Source: Anthostomella pinea
Taxonomy: Eukaryota; Ascomycota; Sordariomycetes; Xylariales; Xylariaceae
DNA length: 64,000 bases
NCBI GenBank assembly: GCA_963556695.1
Contig: CAUWAG010000018.1
Span: 3,162,001 to 3,226,000 of the forward strand
Reading direction: 5' to 3'
The position numbers were made by a program, and so were the translations under genes. Below, piece after piece: positions 10,510-22,597 of the stretch. Below the pieces are notes generated by a model. That model made no database searches, had not been told where the DNA came from, and worked only from the letters and a program-made list of their open reading frames with translations. The first letter of the stretch is position 1. Each line of letters begins with the position of its first letter.

Positions 10510-10755
10510 GTAAGAAGTCACACAGGGGTTCGAACAGGGGATGGATCAGAATTGCGTTTGTTCCCTTGTTCGTGTCGGGTCGGTGGTCCAGAAAGGACGA
10601 ATCGCTATCTAAATAGGCGGCCTGGAGCCTTGACCAACCGTCTCCCAGACAGGTGGCTGTTTGGTTGCCACACAACACCCGATTGCTGTCACACACCCCA
10701 TAGTGACGCACGGACGACGTCAAACCACACACCAGGGCCACCACCACATCTGAGA
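10510..10755. mobile_element. GC-richer island of unknown type with 7-bp flanking direct repeats
   Basis: About 245 bp of ordinary composition inside the AT-rich block, starting near GTAAGAAGTCACACAGG and ending near CCACCACATCTGAG. ATAATAT occurs on both sides (10503-10509 and 10755-10761). In such AT-rich DNA this match is weak. If the left end is taken as TGTAAG, the right end is GA and not CA, so it is not a canonical LTR. No product recognised. Short frames inside it are not convincing. Confidence 0.4.
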
Positions 10756-11503
10756 TAATATATTTAATCGTTGAATAATTTATAAATTTAAAAGAAAGGT
10801 ATAAAAACTATATTTTTAATTATTTTAATATCTTACATACTTTTAAAAGTAATGAAATCTAACTTTATATTATTAATATCGAAAAATTCAACTAAAACTC
10901 CACTTATGATAAAGGTGTTACGGTTAGGATTTATTTATAGAAAATATCGCTATAAGTCGTAAAGTGTACCATCGTTTTTTAAAAAAGTATTATTAAGGTT
11001 TTTATTAGTTAAAAAAATGGTTAACAAATACTTCAACATTAATTATTCTTTTATTTAATACTTTTAAAGTTAAAAGTAAACCTAGTTTAACCTTTAATTT
11101 CTTTTTTCGTAATAATTATTATCATTTACTTAATGATTTACTTATTATACCCAAAATAGCTTTGTTTATAATCGATTTCGTTATAATTAAAGCATTGAAT
11201 AAGCTTTTAAAAGCCGTGAACGTCTTTTTAAGCGCCTTTATGGCCTTTTTAAAAGCCTTTATGGCCTTTATTTTTGCAGGTATTTTCCGTCTTTTTCAAC
11301 GCTTTTATAACTTTTATTAGGGTTATTATTATTATTATTAAAACTAATAAGTAATAATTAAACAAAGTAACCAAAATAATTGTTTTTAAATATTAAGGCT
11401 TATTGATTAAAACCTTTTTCAAATTAATATATAAAGTTTTAAAAGTTAGGATATATTTATGTTAAAGTTACGTAAAACTTTATAATAAAGGTTAATATAT
11501 ATA

Positions 11504-13363
11504 ACGTAGCTGACAAGCGAGTTGACATTACAAGCGAGTTGGCACTCGTCATGAACTCTCCAACTGCCATGTCAAATAACTTCACTACAACGCATTCAGT
11601 TCAATTCAATCAATCGGATTCCTCTTTCTCAGAGGTTTCTATCTTTATTGTACAAGTTCGCGCATTATGGCCAGTATTGCCGCAAATGCCATACTGTCGC
11701 CCACGCGCTGCCGCCCGCCTTGGACGACGACTACCTTCACCTATTTCCTATTTTGCCAGCTTAGTACCATCCTTTGCAGCCTGAAGATCTATTGCATCTT
11801 CAACAGAAAGTATTCCTCCTTTCACTAGACGTTTGTTTTTTGTTCTCTGGCGTTTACTTAATAGGTGATTGGCCTCTTCTAGTTCGCGGACCCGGGAATC
11901 AACCAAAGCGACCTTATGCATAAGACCGTATGCAGCCTTCGAAAACGAGCTCAATGCATCAACTATTGATGTAGGTGAGCTTCCCTGGTGGTTTCTGACT
12001 CAGTTTTGGATATAAACCGATTGGTTTACCGCTTCGTTAATGGTGGTAGGCGTCTTCGAAGTCCAAGTAGTGGGTGGCAGATTGGGGTCTGGCGACGGTG
12101 TTCGTATGACAGCGACAGCATCCAGCTTTGAAATGACACTTTCTGGGTCAAAAGGAACAAGCCCAGTGGCACTGAAACCTGCTCGAATGTTTCCTGGCGT
12201 CATAGCAGCGTTGTGTGCTTCACAAAACGCTGCAAGGAAGTCTTCCTTTGAAACGTGGGTTATATGACGCCGGATGAGATCCTCAATCATGCGACCGTAA
12301 GCTCGTTTGAGCGGGCTAAAACAGCCGATATCTAGAGGCTAGAGCCTGTGTGACGAGTGGGCAGGCATACAAAGGGTGATAATGCCGTTGTTCTGACAAT
12401 AATCCTCAAAGACCTGGGAATGGTGGCTTTCGTGACCATCTAGGATGAGGAGGCGTTTACCGGCAGTCATACGCGGTCTGGTATACTTGTTGAAATGCTG
12501 AATCTATTCCAAACCAATCTCATTCGTGGTCCACCCGTTGTCGGACACGGCCACCTTCCAATCGCGTGGTAATATTGTGTCGCGATACCATGACACGAGG
12601 TGGGTTTTGCCCTGTAGAATGATGAACGGCGGGACCACCCAACCATCAGCATTAACAGCAGAGATTGCTGTAAACCATTCCCTGTTGCCTTGCTGAGCTT
12701 GTCTAGGCCTGCCATGTCTTTCGGCGCTTGTAACGACCATGCCGGACCCAATAATGCCCATTATAAACCCAGTCTTATCAAAGTTGTAAATATCCGCGTC
12801 TTGGATACCATGTTTCGCGACTGCCGCTGCAACTTGACAAAACCACGCGCAATACGCGTCTGGATCCTCGTTCAAGACCCTCTGGTAGTCTATCTTCTGA
12901 TAAAAACGCGTCCGGAGGCCTGGTGTACGTTTGATGAAGTTCCGCGTCCAGTTCTTTCCAACGCGTCCAGCCCCACGCGCCGCCAACAATTGATTCGCCA
13001 TATCTTCAACATAACTGTACCGGGGCAGAAATGCTCGCGCATCCAGGTCGAGAATGAAGGAACAAATGGCATTCTCTTCGGAAACCATAAGTTTCAAAGT
13101 ATTGGGCATGCTGTCGCGTTGTGATGGCATTCCTTTGACTCTATTGCTCAAAGTGGAACGAGGGACGTTAAAGAGTTTCGCAAGCTGAAATATAGGAATA
13201 TGAGGGTCACGTCGTTTAGCTTGAACAGCTAGCTGCAAGTCTGATTCGTTATAACGCGGTGCCATTGTTATTGGTGGAGATATGATGGTTTGAATCGTAT
13301 TGGTTGGAAAGTTCATGACGAGTGCCAACTCGCTTGTAATGTCAACTCGCTTGTCAGCTACGT
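11504..13363 (-). mobile_element. Full-length pogo/Fot1-type DNA transposon, 1860 bp, TA target duplication
   Basis: Both ends are present as inverted repeats of about 50 bp: left ACGTAGCTGACAAGCGAG..., right the same sequence inverted. A TA dinucleotide lies immediately outside each end (11502-11503 and 13364-13365), as expected for Tc1/mariner-pogo elements. Each end carries two copies of ACAAGCGAGTTG spaced 17 bp apart. One transposase frame on the minus strand spans almost the whole interior. Composition is far less AT-rich than the flanks. Confidence 0.93.
11610..13316 (-). pseudogene. pogo/Fot1-type DDE transposase with four in-frame stops
   Basis: One continuous 569-codon frame with stops at codons 271 (TAG, 12504-12506), 326 (TAG, 12339-12341), 439 (TGA, 12000-12002) and 523 (TAG, 11748-11750) and no frameshift. 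In order it has a psq-type HTH (about residues 18-60), a CENP-B-like DNA-binding region, and the DDE superfamily domain: first Asp in YNFDKTGFIMG, then SDNGWTTNE, LLILDGHESHH (second Asp) and the PLDIGCF block. A Cys-His tail CGNTGHNARTC ends it. Stops 1, 2 and 4 lie where W or Q codons are usual and all four can be explained by C-to-T or G-to-A transitions, as RIP makes. The start is the first Met after the terminal repeat; a second Met (MAPRYN) lies 17 codons in. The element is inactive as it stands but otherwise complete. Confidence 0.92.
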
Positions 13364-13848
13364 TATAACTATTTATAAATATAAAATTTAAATTAAGGTA
13401 TAATACATAATATTTCATGGCTACATACGATTTATTAATAGTCGTTATTTATTTATAAAAACATCGTTATAATTCTTGTATTAGAAAGAAAATAAACTTT
13501 TTAAACTATACTGATTTAATCAATTATATATTTAAATAAATACGACGAAAGGTAATTTAAAGTGAACTCAAGTCGTCCATATTATCGATTTATAAGCTAG
13601 CGTTTAACTTAATATTTTAAATAATCGAAAAATATATGATTGCTTTTTACGAGTTTATAAAAAACTTATTAAAGGTATTTTTAACGCTAATACTAGTTAA
13701 ACACCCCCTTTGTTATTTCTTTTTAAAAAAGCCTTTAAAACTATTAACGTTAATAGCTAAAGTATTAACTTTATATAAAGCCTTATTGGTTTTAATAATA
13801 GCCTTTTAAATAAAAAGCTAAAGATTTACTACCTCAAATAGCTGCTTT

Positions 13849-14390
13849 ATGACCCAATCGCCCGGATTATCGGGTGAATTCTGGACCGTGACTTCGTCTG
13901 AGAAGAGCGTTCGCATCAGCTCCTCCAGAGCCTCTTGGGAGTCGTATTTATTACAAAAAGCGAGCCTCTCTCGTGTGTCATCTTCTGTAAGCTCGATTTG
14001 TTTCGCCGCTTTCCACTTGCGAAGCCCGTGAGCGCGAAGAACGCGCTTAATAGTGGTATAGGAGCTGAGGACCCTGCTCTTTTTTTTGAGCTCTCTGTAG
14101 GTGGCTCTGGGGTACTTCTGTGCCGTTTCAACTAGCTGAGCTTCTTCGCGCTTGTTTAGAGTCCTTATGGCTCCCTCTTGAGGTCGAGAGACCGTGGTGT
14201 TATGCTCTCTAGCAGTGTTGATAATGTCGGTCACGGTTTGAGGCCGATCCAGATGGAACGCGCTCGTGACATTGTCGCGCCTTGCGCCTGCCGCCCTGGC
14301 AGCCACAATAGCTGCACGAGCTTCGGAAGTAAATTTGTGGTTTGGCCCGCGATTTACGGTAAGAATTGTACCAACTTTTTGTAAATCCAT
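13849..14390 (-). pseudogene. Tc1/mariner-type transposase, 3'-truncated
   Basis: About 180 codons starting MDLQKVGTIL on the minus strand. It shows a Tc1-type HTH (ARAAIVAARAAGARRDNVTSAF), a second HTH region (LNKREEAQLVETAQKYPRATYRELKKK) and the beginning of the DDE domain, LFSDEVTVQNSPDNPGDWVI, which contains the first catalytic Asp. The protein then runs into AT-rich DNA and stops after 8 unrelated residues (frame ends at 13818), so the other two catalytic acids are lost. It marks the right border of the AT-rich block. The transposon end may lie at about 14499, where sequence resembling a terminal repeat abuts a TA. Confidence 0.85.
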
Positions 14391-14499
14391 CGTTTTGGTG
14401 TTGAGTAAATAAAAGGTAAAGAAGGAAGGGGGTCGCGAGCGCGTAGACGCGTTTTGAAACTAGCGTGGTGGATGCTCGGAGACTTTTGGAGGGTCAGTG
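14391..14499. repeat. Possible 5' terminal region of the truncated Tc1-like element
   Basis: Upstream of the transposase start, read on the minus strand from 14499, the sequence begins CACTGACCCTCCAAAAGTC and is preceded by TA (14500-14501), a typical position and style for a Tc1-like terminal repeat. The partner repeat is lost in the AT-rich block, so it cannot be confirmed here. Confidence 0.35.
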
Positions 14500-16114
14500 T
14501 AGCAACTCAGGGATATGTCGGAAATTCCTTCAATATTACCGGGCCAAGCACGGTTTCCTCTTGTGGGTTACTACGTCGCTGCTCGAGAGTTGCGTTGGGG
14601 CAGGGCTTGCCAGCCTACGCACACAGTCCTTTCAGATGGACATAGATAGTCTCACATTCATTTAGCTATAGACAGTACACAGCGCGCTGCAGCGCACAAC
14701 TAGAATCACACTCTTTTCGATATTCAAACCTCGCGAAGCGCTATAATTTCCTTCGTAGCTTTCAGAGACTACCATGTTTGGTCCTGCTGCCAGTCGTCTG
14801 CCCTTGAGGCCAGGAGAGGGGGCGTGACTACTTGCACCGCTCTAATTCAGGATGTCGATGTCAAATTGAGTGAGGTAAAGGACGAACATAGCATCGTGAT
14901 GCTTAAAATGTATCGGGAGCATTGCGAAACTTTTGCCACTCTGTACTGTGGCTGTTTTACCTCGTTATCACGAAAGCGCTTCCATTCAGCATCATGGGGG
15001 CCAGTAGCATGACAACCGACCGAATGGATATGGTCTAACTCGTACTACCAACGATATTACGTGGTGGAGAACAAGAAACTCGCCAACTCGTTTATAGTGG
15101 TGACAATTAGAGCATGGCGGCATCCACACAGCTACATATAGGTCACGATGAAGTGGTCAGCGCGAGTGCAGGAAGAGGCAATCGGAACACCTCGCAGATG
15201 TACAAGATGTCGACAAGACATGAGCTAACGTTATCATGACATCAAATAAGCCATCATCGTAGGAATTTAACCGGCTAAGTTGTTCATCAAGTCCCCGTCA
15301 CGCCACAACAAATAAATTGTCGTCTCTTTTCTGCCCCCTCGATGCTTCCCGTTTCACCTCGGGCCCCAGCGCCGCCCTCTCTTCTACGCGGCTCTTATCC
15401 TGGTTTGAGTTTGAGCCCTCACTCCGAACTACCCATAACCCACTCTCAAGCACATTACCTTCTCTCTCCCTCATCTTCTTCCTCAGGTATGGGTTCATTG
15501 CCACCTACGACTACCTCGCGCCTGTGGGCGTAACTCTCAACGATGTTGAATACTCGTACAACGTCTATCGCATCGACCACGGTGGTTACGTGTGCGCGAT
15601 GATCTGGTCTGCATAAAAACTCGACAGGCCTACGGGCACGGGCCTGAGCTGCCGGACACCCGCTTCCATGCGGGAATTGCTGAAGCTTTCGATGCTTCCC
15701 AGTACCTCGGCGCGGCGCGTGCGTTGAAAGGTGCGCTTCCCGACGGCCATATGCAACTTTGGACCGAGGATCTCGCGACTGCTGTCGCCCGTATCGCCGA
15801 GGCGTACGCCTACGGTGGATTGGTCTTGGAGGTCGAGACTTCTATGTGAGTGCAAAGTATTTGGCCGTCGATCGAAAGGGATGGCACAGTTTAGTGACGG
15901 CAACAACGTCGCTCTGTTACGTCCGACAGTACACCTAAGCAGTTATATAACCCCATCGGAAAGGGGCTACACTTCAAGTTTTACCGCCCATCCGATAACC
16001 TCCGTGTCATGGTATCCCCCAGGCCCTCTCTTCGAGGCATTTGAGCTCATCCCCTATCCTGGCCATATGTTCATCGCCAAGTCCCCGTGCAGAGAATTTG
16101 CTCTGGTCGATACA
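14500..16114. other. Region without a recognised gene; possible decayed coding fragments at 15.5-15.85 kb
   Basis: Ordinary composition. Two consecutive plus-strand stretches look slightly coding-like: one ending YNVYRIDHGGYVCAMIWSA at about 15487-15616, and another frame at about 15613-15849 containing GIAEAFDASQYLGAARALKG and ARIAEAYAYGGLVLEVE. They are in different frames and I do not recognise the family. They may be a broken gene. Nothing else is supported. Confidence 0.35.
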
Positions 16115-17294
16115 CTAAGACATCGGAAGAGCGGTGGATGAATCGTCGTGCCGTCGATGTTTTCTCTGAAGCAAAGCTATAACTCGGGAACCTTCTTCAA
16201 GCTTTTCTCTTACTATGTGCGAAGCGGAAGCGTCCGAGGCCTCGCCCTTCCTACGCGATGCGGCAGGTGTGGCCGGGTCCGTTCGCTCGCCCATAAGCTC
16301 TCTGATGGCAGCGAGCTTCATAAGCAGATCACCCTCCGTTTCGGTCGAGGCAGCGATCGACATGTTCCCATACTCTTGCTTGTATCCCTTGTAGAGCTTG
16401 CTGGCTTCGAAATTCCCCGCTCTGCGCAGCAAATCCTGTTTCATGGCAACTGGCATGAACTGCTGTGTTCTCTCGATTCTGACAGTTTCCTCGAGGCCCT
16501 CAAGGATGACACGATCCACTGTCTGAACGCTGATCGGTACTGAGATCTCCTCTGTCTCGTTCTTCTCGTTCTCGGTGACCGTCGTAGTTGTTCTCTCGGG
16601 AGGCACAATATCCAATCTAGGGGCTTCCACGGCCTCTTCGAACCCCGCCGATCGCGATGGCAATTGTTCACCGGGTACTGCCAACGGAAGCACGTAACCT
16701 TCTGGGTTCTTGCCCCATTTCCACTTCGGACCAGAGACGGTCCTTGATGTCGCGCAGTTCTCTTGCTACGCCGTTGGCGTCGAGCCGCTGCTCCGGATTC
16801 GCTACCAGCATCTGGTGCCCTACCAGTGTGAGGAAGCCCGCCACATATGTTGAGCAACGGGGATGGTCGCGGACCTTGTTTATCCACTAGTGAGATGATC
16901 GCGTCGTCAGCTGCTGGACCCACGAAGGGATTGATAGAACCGAGGTGGTATTTTACCAGTATAACTTCCGGTTTCACCACCGCCACTATGTTCCCATCGG
17001 CGTTCAGATCGGGTTGCTTCCTGCATTAAAAGAACGTGTCCGCCTTAGAGCCCTTCAAATCGTATCCACCATTGATACGCTCGTCAACGAATTTGTCCAT
17101 GGCGTCATACCCTAAAACGAGCCAAATAAGAAACTTTGAATAGACACAACCAAGTGACCATATATCGTATGACCTGGATACGCCGCTTTGAGGATCAATC
17201 TCGGGCGCATTCCACCCCCCGAGCTGAGGAAAAGTGTATGGGGGTTGGCTGTGTCATTGTAGTCATCCCGAAACACTTTGAAAAGGGGGTCCAT
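16115..17294 (-). pseudogene. Protein kinase gene fragment, frameshifted and 5'-truncated
   Basis: Read on the minus strand, kinase subdomains appear in the correct order in broken frames. WNAPEID (subdomain VIII, APE at about 17200-17208) is followed by SRSYDIWSLGCVYSKFLIWL (subdomain IX) and a frame that stops at 17026-17028 after GSKADTFF. Subdomain XI, GHQMLVANPEQRLDA, is at about 16770-16830 in a different frame preceded by an in-frame TAG at 16887-16889. The ATP-binding and catalytic-loop subdomains are absent. A 192-aa open tail (16115-16693) follows, charged and coiled-coil-like (IRELMGERTDPAT, VREKLEEGSRVIALLQRKH), and was probably the protein's C-terminus. Kinases of this layout accompany HET and NLR-type genes in many fungal genomes; that link is inference. 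I see no path to a functional product. Confidence 0.75.
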
Positions 17295-19152
17295 TATGTG
17301 CCCTTTAGCAGATTCAACCGAGCTGGAATACCCGTCTAGTTACCTACCTACTACCATGTGAACCTCTCATCATCGTGAAGTAAAACACCAGATAAGACAG
17401 GACGGTTGCTCCTTTACTGCTAGTGTCAAAGCATGAACCGATATTTAAAGGACGGGTAAAGAGATGTTAAAGGCTGACACCAGGTTGCTATCTTGCTGCT
17501 TTGCTTCAAATAGGGGTTTTCCAGCGCACGTCAACACAGTCATCGTGAGGACACCTGGACCTCTGCCGACCGACTACAGACTGCTTTCAATATGGGCAGT
17601 CAGCGTTGCTCTGCTGCCCTATGTGAGCTCTCTGTACCCTATAACTCCCATCTGTAGCAAGGGAAAGCCGTCTTCGCCATGGCAGATCATGCCAGCTATC
17701 AGAGCAAGGGGGCACTTCACCACGTGCAGCGAGTCAATCTGCACCTTAGCAAAGAAACAACCAAGCTTGGCTTTCCTCCCAGCGAGCTGTGTACAGACAG
17801 ACACCCCAGCTCGTGTTTGACCGGTCACTAACTCAGTCATCGTGAGAGCATGTTCCCGACGCAGACTTCGTGACCGCTTTCCGTACTTTGGCAGCTGTCC
17901 ATGCCAATGAACCGCAAAGTGCTTCCTCTCCCCATTAAACCAATGCACCCAGCAACGCTGCCCCAGGTGACATCGATACGCCAACCGAGCACCGCGGCAT
18001 CGCGTCTGACGTCGTTTCAATTGGCTCAAAGTCCTCCCTCGTCCACGATATCACAGCGAGGCCGATGAGGTCAGATTCCCATTCCGAAACAGTCCTCCAT
18101 GTCGCAGAGCAGACCGGGCTTCGCAGATACGGGAAGGACTGACACAAGCCGAGACTCCCTACCCTCAACGCCCTACACCGGTAGGGAGCGCGCGGTAGGT
18201 ATCCGCCACGGGTGAAGTCGATGAGAGAGCAGACAATCAAGTCCCGGAGAGGAGTGCCGCACTTCACTGCTCACCACTTGGCAGATACGACGTCTGTTTT
18301 GCCTCCAATCGACGCGACAGCAGCCATACTTGGCCAGACCAAACCGTATAGTGCCTTCCAAGCATCGGCATGGAATCGCCCAGCGCTTCGATAGCACGAG
18401 GCTGGCTGGCGTCGCAATTGCAACTCAGAAGGCCTGCGGCACACAAGAAGAAAACGAGACGCAGGCAAAAAGAGGCAGACGGTCCATCGGCAATCTTGAC
18501 GGAGGGTGCATATATTGCGAGGCAACCAAGCGACATCGGACGCAGCAGCAACATGACCTACCTAGTGAGCGAATCGCGAACCGTTTGCATGCACAGGGTA
18601 TCCCACGCCAGCCTCGTATCACACATCCCCATGCAAAGCTCTACACAGAGCATGAGCTCAATATCGCAGACGGGATAACGAGAACGCACCTCAAACGTCG
18701 TCTACCATGCCGATCTATTAGGCTACCATATGGCATCCACTCGGTACATACCTACCAAGACGTTAGGGAAAGGCGACCCATCGTGATTCGGGCGGTTGCT
18801 GGCTATCCTGCAGCTCGATCTGAGAACACCTACATGGTCAAGTCGCACAGGATCTGGAGTTTTCGAGGGGCGTTGCTCTCTCGGTCTGGGACACATATGA
18901 GAAAGGGGGTGGGGCGCGCGCCGTGAGAGTGAGCACATTAGATGGACGGGCCATTGCAGGGTCGTCGCCCTGCACGACCGGTGCACTAAGGCGCCGAAGT
19001 GAGTTGCACGACGTCGTCGATGCTGTGTGACTCGTGCGAGACTAGCCGTTGGTGCCCGCGACCCAGGCCTTGAGCCCGTCGGAAACTTCCTTCGGGACAC
19101 TTGATACCGGTGCTGCATCCCAGGGGGAGGAGACCGGGATGAGTCTGTAAGG

Positions 19153-19168
19153 CAGTCAGTCAGTCAGT
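19153..19168. repeat. Short tetranucleotide microsatellite (cagt)x4
   Basis: Four tandem cagt units in otherwise unique intergenic sequence. Confidence 0.8.
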
Positions 19169-22100
19169 CCTCTTCGTTTCCGCGGCCCACTACGAATGTG
19201 CGGCTTTCCGTGCGATGAAGGGTGGTTGCTTCTTGATCATGCAGAGATCTCCCAAAGCTTCGACATGCGGTCGCTGCACAGTGCTGTTCATTTCGCCCCG
19301 GTGACAGAGTCAAGCCGGCGAGCAGATTGGACTTGTCATCGTCATGGAGACTGGTCGTTTCCTGTTCTTCACCGGTTGAATACAGCCTGGCGTGGATATG
19401 TCTCGCTATACCTCAGCTGTAAAGTCGCCACTCCGACAACCATCGTTACAGGTTCAGGGTGGCGCGTACAGTTTCTCGTCGCAGATTGGCCGTCTTGCAT
19501 GGTCGTTAGCTAGTCCACTCACTTGCAGCCAGCACCGAACCAGGCAATGAAGCAAAGCTATACCCCCCTTTTCGCTAGGCCCTACCACCTGCCGAGCGCT
19601 CTGGACTGGCTGGGCAATCTGGCTCGGGAAATTTCCCAGCAGCTCGTGATCTCCTATTCTGGGACACGCCGCCCCTGAAAGCCCCAATACCTTGCCCTAG
19701 CGACCGTTCCTGTCCGATGTATCGGTAAGGAGGACGCGGGCTCAGTTCCGTGCGTGACCCCTACCGACTGCCAATGGGCTGGGAATTGGCGGACGACTTT
19801 CCTCCTCCTCCCGCAGAAATCCTGATGCCGACGCCGTCCTGGCGGCTACACTAGGTAGCCCGAGTCTCTGGGTGCGGACAGGGTCGAAAGTACGAAATGT
19901 CCCGAAGCAGGAGGCCGAGCTGCCGGAGTGGAGGTCGACGAGTAATCAACCGTGTGACTGGCTGCTGATGATGCTATGCCGTTGGCGGTGCGGCCAGCGA
20001 GGCACCAGGGATCACCAAGCCACTATGCGCTCTTCTGAGCTGCGTGCAGGATGGCAACCGAGGTGAAAATGCATGTAGCCAGCCGTGAGAGGAAGACACT
20101 TTGTGTTACCAGAGCATTGAGTAGTCCGGTAGGTGGCTTTCCTGGCAGCTTCACATCCCCTGCTCCGCTCATGCAGCCTCGGACGTGATGTGATGAGCAG
20201 CAATACAGGAACCGCAGCGTCGGTGCGGGGGGGACCAACCACGACACGCAGCGGCTGGGCAGGCATCTTCGATTGATTGCAGGTCGAATCCTTCTGATGT
20301 CTACGGAGGCCGTCAGTGGCTCGCTGGCGCATTGAATTGGCGGTCCAAGGAGCTAGGGACGCCATATTGTATCACGCTGCTGCGGTGCCTCGTAGGCGTG
20401 GGTGAAAAAACGCGACGATATCTCCCTGCCAGCAGCGATCATCCTGCTTCGCGTCGTACATGAGAAGATAGCTTAGGATCAAGCTTCAGCCCTATCTATG
20501 CAGCAATGTCGAGTCTCCGAAAAGAGCAAAAGCAAAGCAACATACAGCGGGGGAAAAGCGCCTCCACGTGGGCACCTACCAATCTTCACCCAATAATCAT
20601 CGATGACATCGGGAAGAGTCTGGCCTCAGGTGTAGGGCCTCCCGTCTCGAACGATGACACCCACCCTTCACCTCAGTCCGCGCACGTTGGCTGGATGCAA
20701 TGGTTCACATGCAGACCACTCACTCGCAGGCCTAGATGGTGCTGGTGGCAGCAGTGATAACCCGGAATCCAGAGAAGCGTTGGATGTGCCATAGCAAATC
20801 AGAGGTGTTTCACGAAGCCGCCCACTGCCGGCAGGGTTCTCCCTCGCTGTACCCGCGTAGCAGCTGAAGCTGTGCGACTGCAACTCGAGCAGGATCCAAC
20901 AAGGTATGGGGAGACAGGGAAAGTCGTGTCGACGTACATACACATCTACTAGTGACCAGGCTCGGGCTGGGCAGAGTATGTAGTGGTGGGCGACTCCAGA
21001 GAGAAGAGGGGGCAGGAGTCAGCGCCTCTGTACAACTTACAAGCAATTTGATATGACGAGGGGTTCGAGGGGCTGGACGGTGCGTTCGTTCGTTGTGTAA
21101 CCTGATAGATCGTTTTGCCGGCTCTCGTGACTAGGTATTGGACAGACATCCCAAGGCAGGATCCGAAAAGCACGCAGCATGAGCATAGTAATCGCCGTAA
21201 TGAGGTGCCAAGCTGCTGGGACGGCCGTTGGCAAAGCAGGCCAACATGTCGACATCGAATATTTGACGAGCTGGGCTCGGCGTCAGCAGAAACGCCAACA
21301 CATGACATGGGCGGCGTGCACGTAAGAGGCACGGCTGCTATATTACCCGTGATATGATTTCCCCCCTTGGATGAGAAGACATTGGTGTCAGCGCTTGCTT
21401 CAATGTTGCCTTGCAAGGTCATGCCATGCCTACTTAGATCAAGCTTCGATACCGTAGATTCTGGGGCTATTAGTCCTCCGGCGTGCCAACAGCCGAACCA
21501 GCCTTCAGCACTCGTTATCCACGCAGTGTACAGTAGGTACCAGGTTGAAGACGTTGTTGTGCAGCAGAAACTCCTTGACTCCGGGTTTTCGAAGATGATG
21601 ATGTCTCTACGTTTGGTGGGTAGTAGACTGACAATGGAAAGGTACCGCCCACCGTAACGTCGTCAACGCATGTATTGGGTAGTCGTGGCGCTCTGGGCAC
21701 GCCCGAAGAGGTGTTGTTCATGGCGTTGGAACGCCGAGGGCGATGCTGATGTCTCTGACTGCCGGGGCCATGCAACGGTGGGCGGCTCGAGCAGACCTCA
21801 CCACCACCGCATTTAGCAATGCCTACTCCCATCTCGTATCTGCCCCGCGATGCCCAGGGAGGTTGCAACACCCGTCTGCAGTTCACAGGAGGGTATATTA
21901 CCTACCTGCCTGCCTACGATCACTAGGTAAGTAATAAGTAGCTGTACGTGTAATCTCACAACAAGATGCCGGCCGAGGGATACGACAGCAACCGGCGGTG
22001 GCGACGGTCATGTGCAGGTTGTGAGTGAGGTTGGACAACCTGGTTCGAAGAGAACGCTCTCTTCCCTCGCCTCGGAGAGAACTGGCCTCTGGCATGTTTG

Positions 22101-22597
22101 ACAGCAGCGGCAGGCAGCCGAACGCTACCGGTACTGAAACGCACAGACGTACGACGGCACAAACGCCAGTCACTTCTCCGTGCTCCACCAGCTGGGTTTG
22201 TGCCAAGAACCCAGAATGCGGGGGGGAAATGCGAACCAACCATTCGTGGACCCTTGTAGAGAGAGGCTATCTACAATATCCAGGGGGTGCTTGCTTCCAG
22301 GGTAGGTTTGAAGCCTCGTACCGCCGACCAGGCTGCCAGGTCTCCCACAACCGCTGGCTTGCTGATTTAGATGCTGGCACTGGGGTCCCTGTTGCTATGA
22401 AAGACTTTCATTATCATGTCGCGCGGTACGTGAGCAGGGCAATTTGCATACCCATAAGGGGTAGTTTGCACGGAAGAAGGCCAGTCAGTGCCAGACTCGT
22501 AAGCCAGCCAATCAGCGTTGTCAATGCGCGGTTGTTGAAGGTCCCCGACTCCCCAGCTGAGAGCTCGATATGGACCCCGAACGGGACCTGGTGGATA

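Larger units (their letters stand above)
5095..13845. other. AT-rich, RIP-like block (relict transposon island)
   Basis: About 8.75 kb dominated by A/T with abundant TA dinucleotides and frequent stop codons in all frames, bounded sharply on both sides by sequence of ordinary composition. This is what repeat-induced point mutation leaves after repeated C-to-T change in duplicated DNA in Pezizomycotina. I recognise no gene in the AT-rich background. The islands of ordinary composition at 6183-6339, 7499-7947, 8439-8900, 9060-9263, 9348-9550, 9584-9787, about 10510-10755 and 11504-13363 are separate insertions and are annotated individually. Counting TpA/ApT and CpA+TpG ratios in sliding windows would test the RIP interpretation. 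Confidence 0.85.

Noticed and set aside
10528..10539. tRNA T-loop-like ggttcgaacag
   Set aside because: No matching acceptor or anticodon arms around it. It lies inside an insertion island of unknown type.
15586..15906. 106-codon minus-strand frame
   Set aside because: It overlaps plus-strand fragments of equal quality. Neither can be assigned, and no family signal is visible.
18330..18926. 198-codon plus-strand frame overlapped by several others of similar length
   Set aside because: Several overlapping frames on both strands are equally open here, which argues for composition and not coding.
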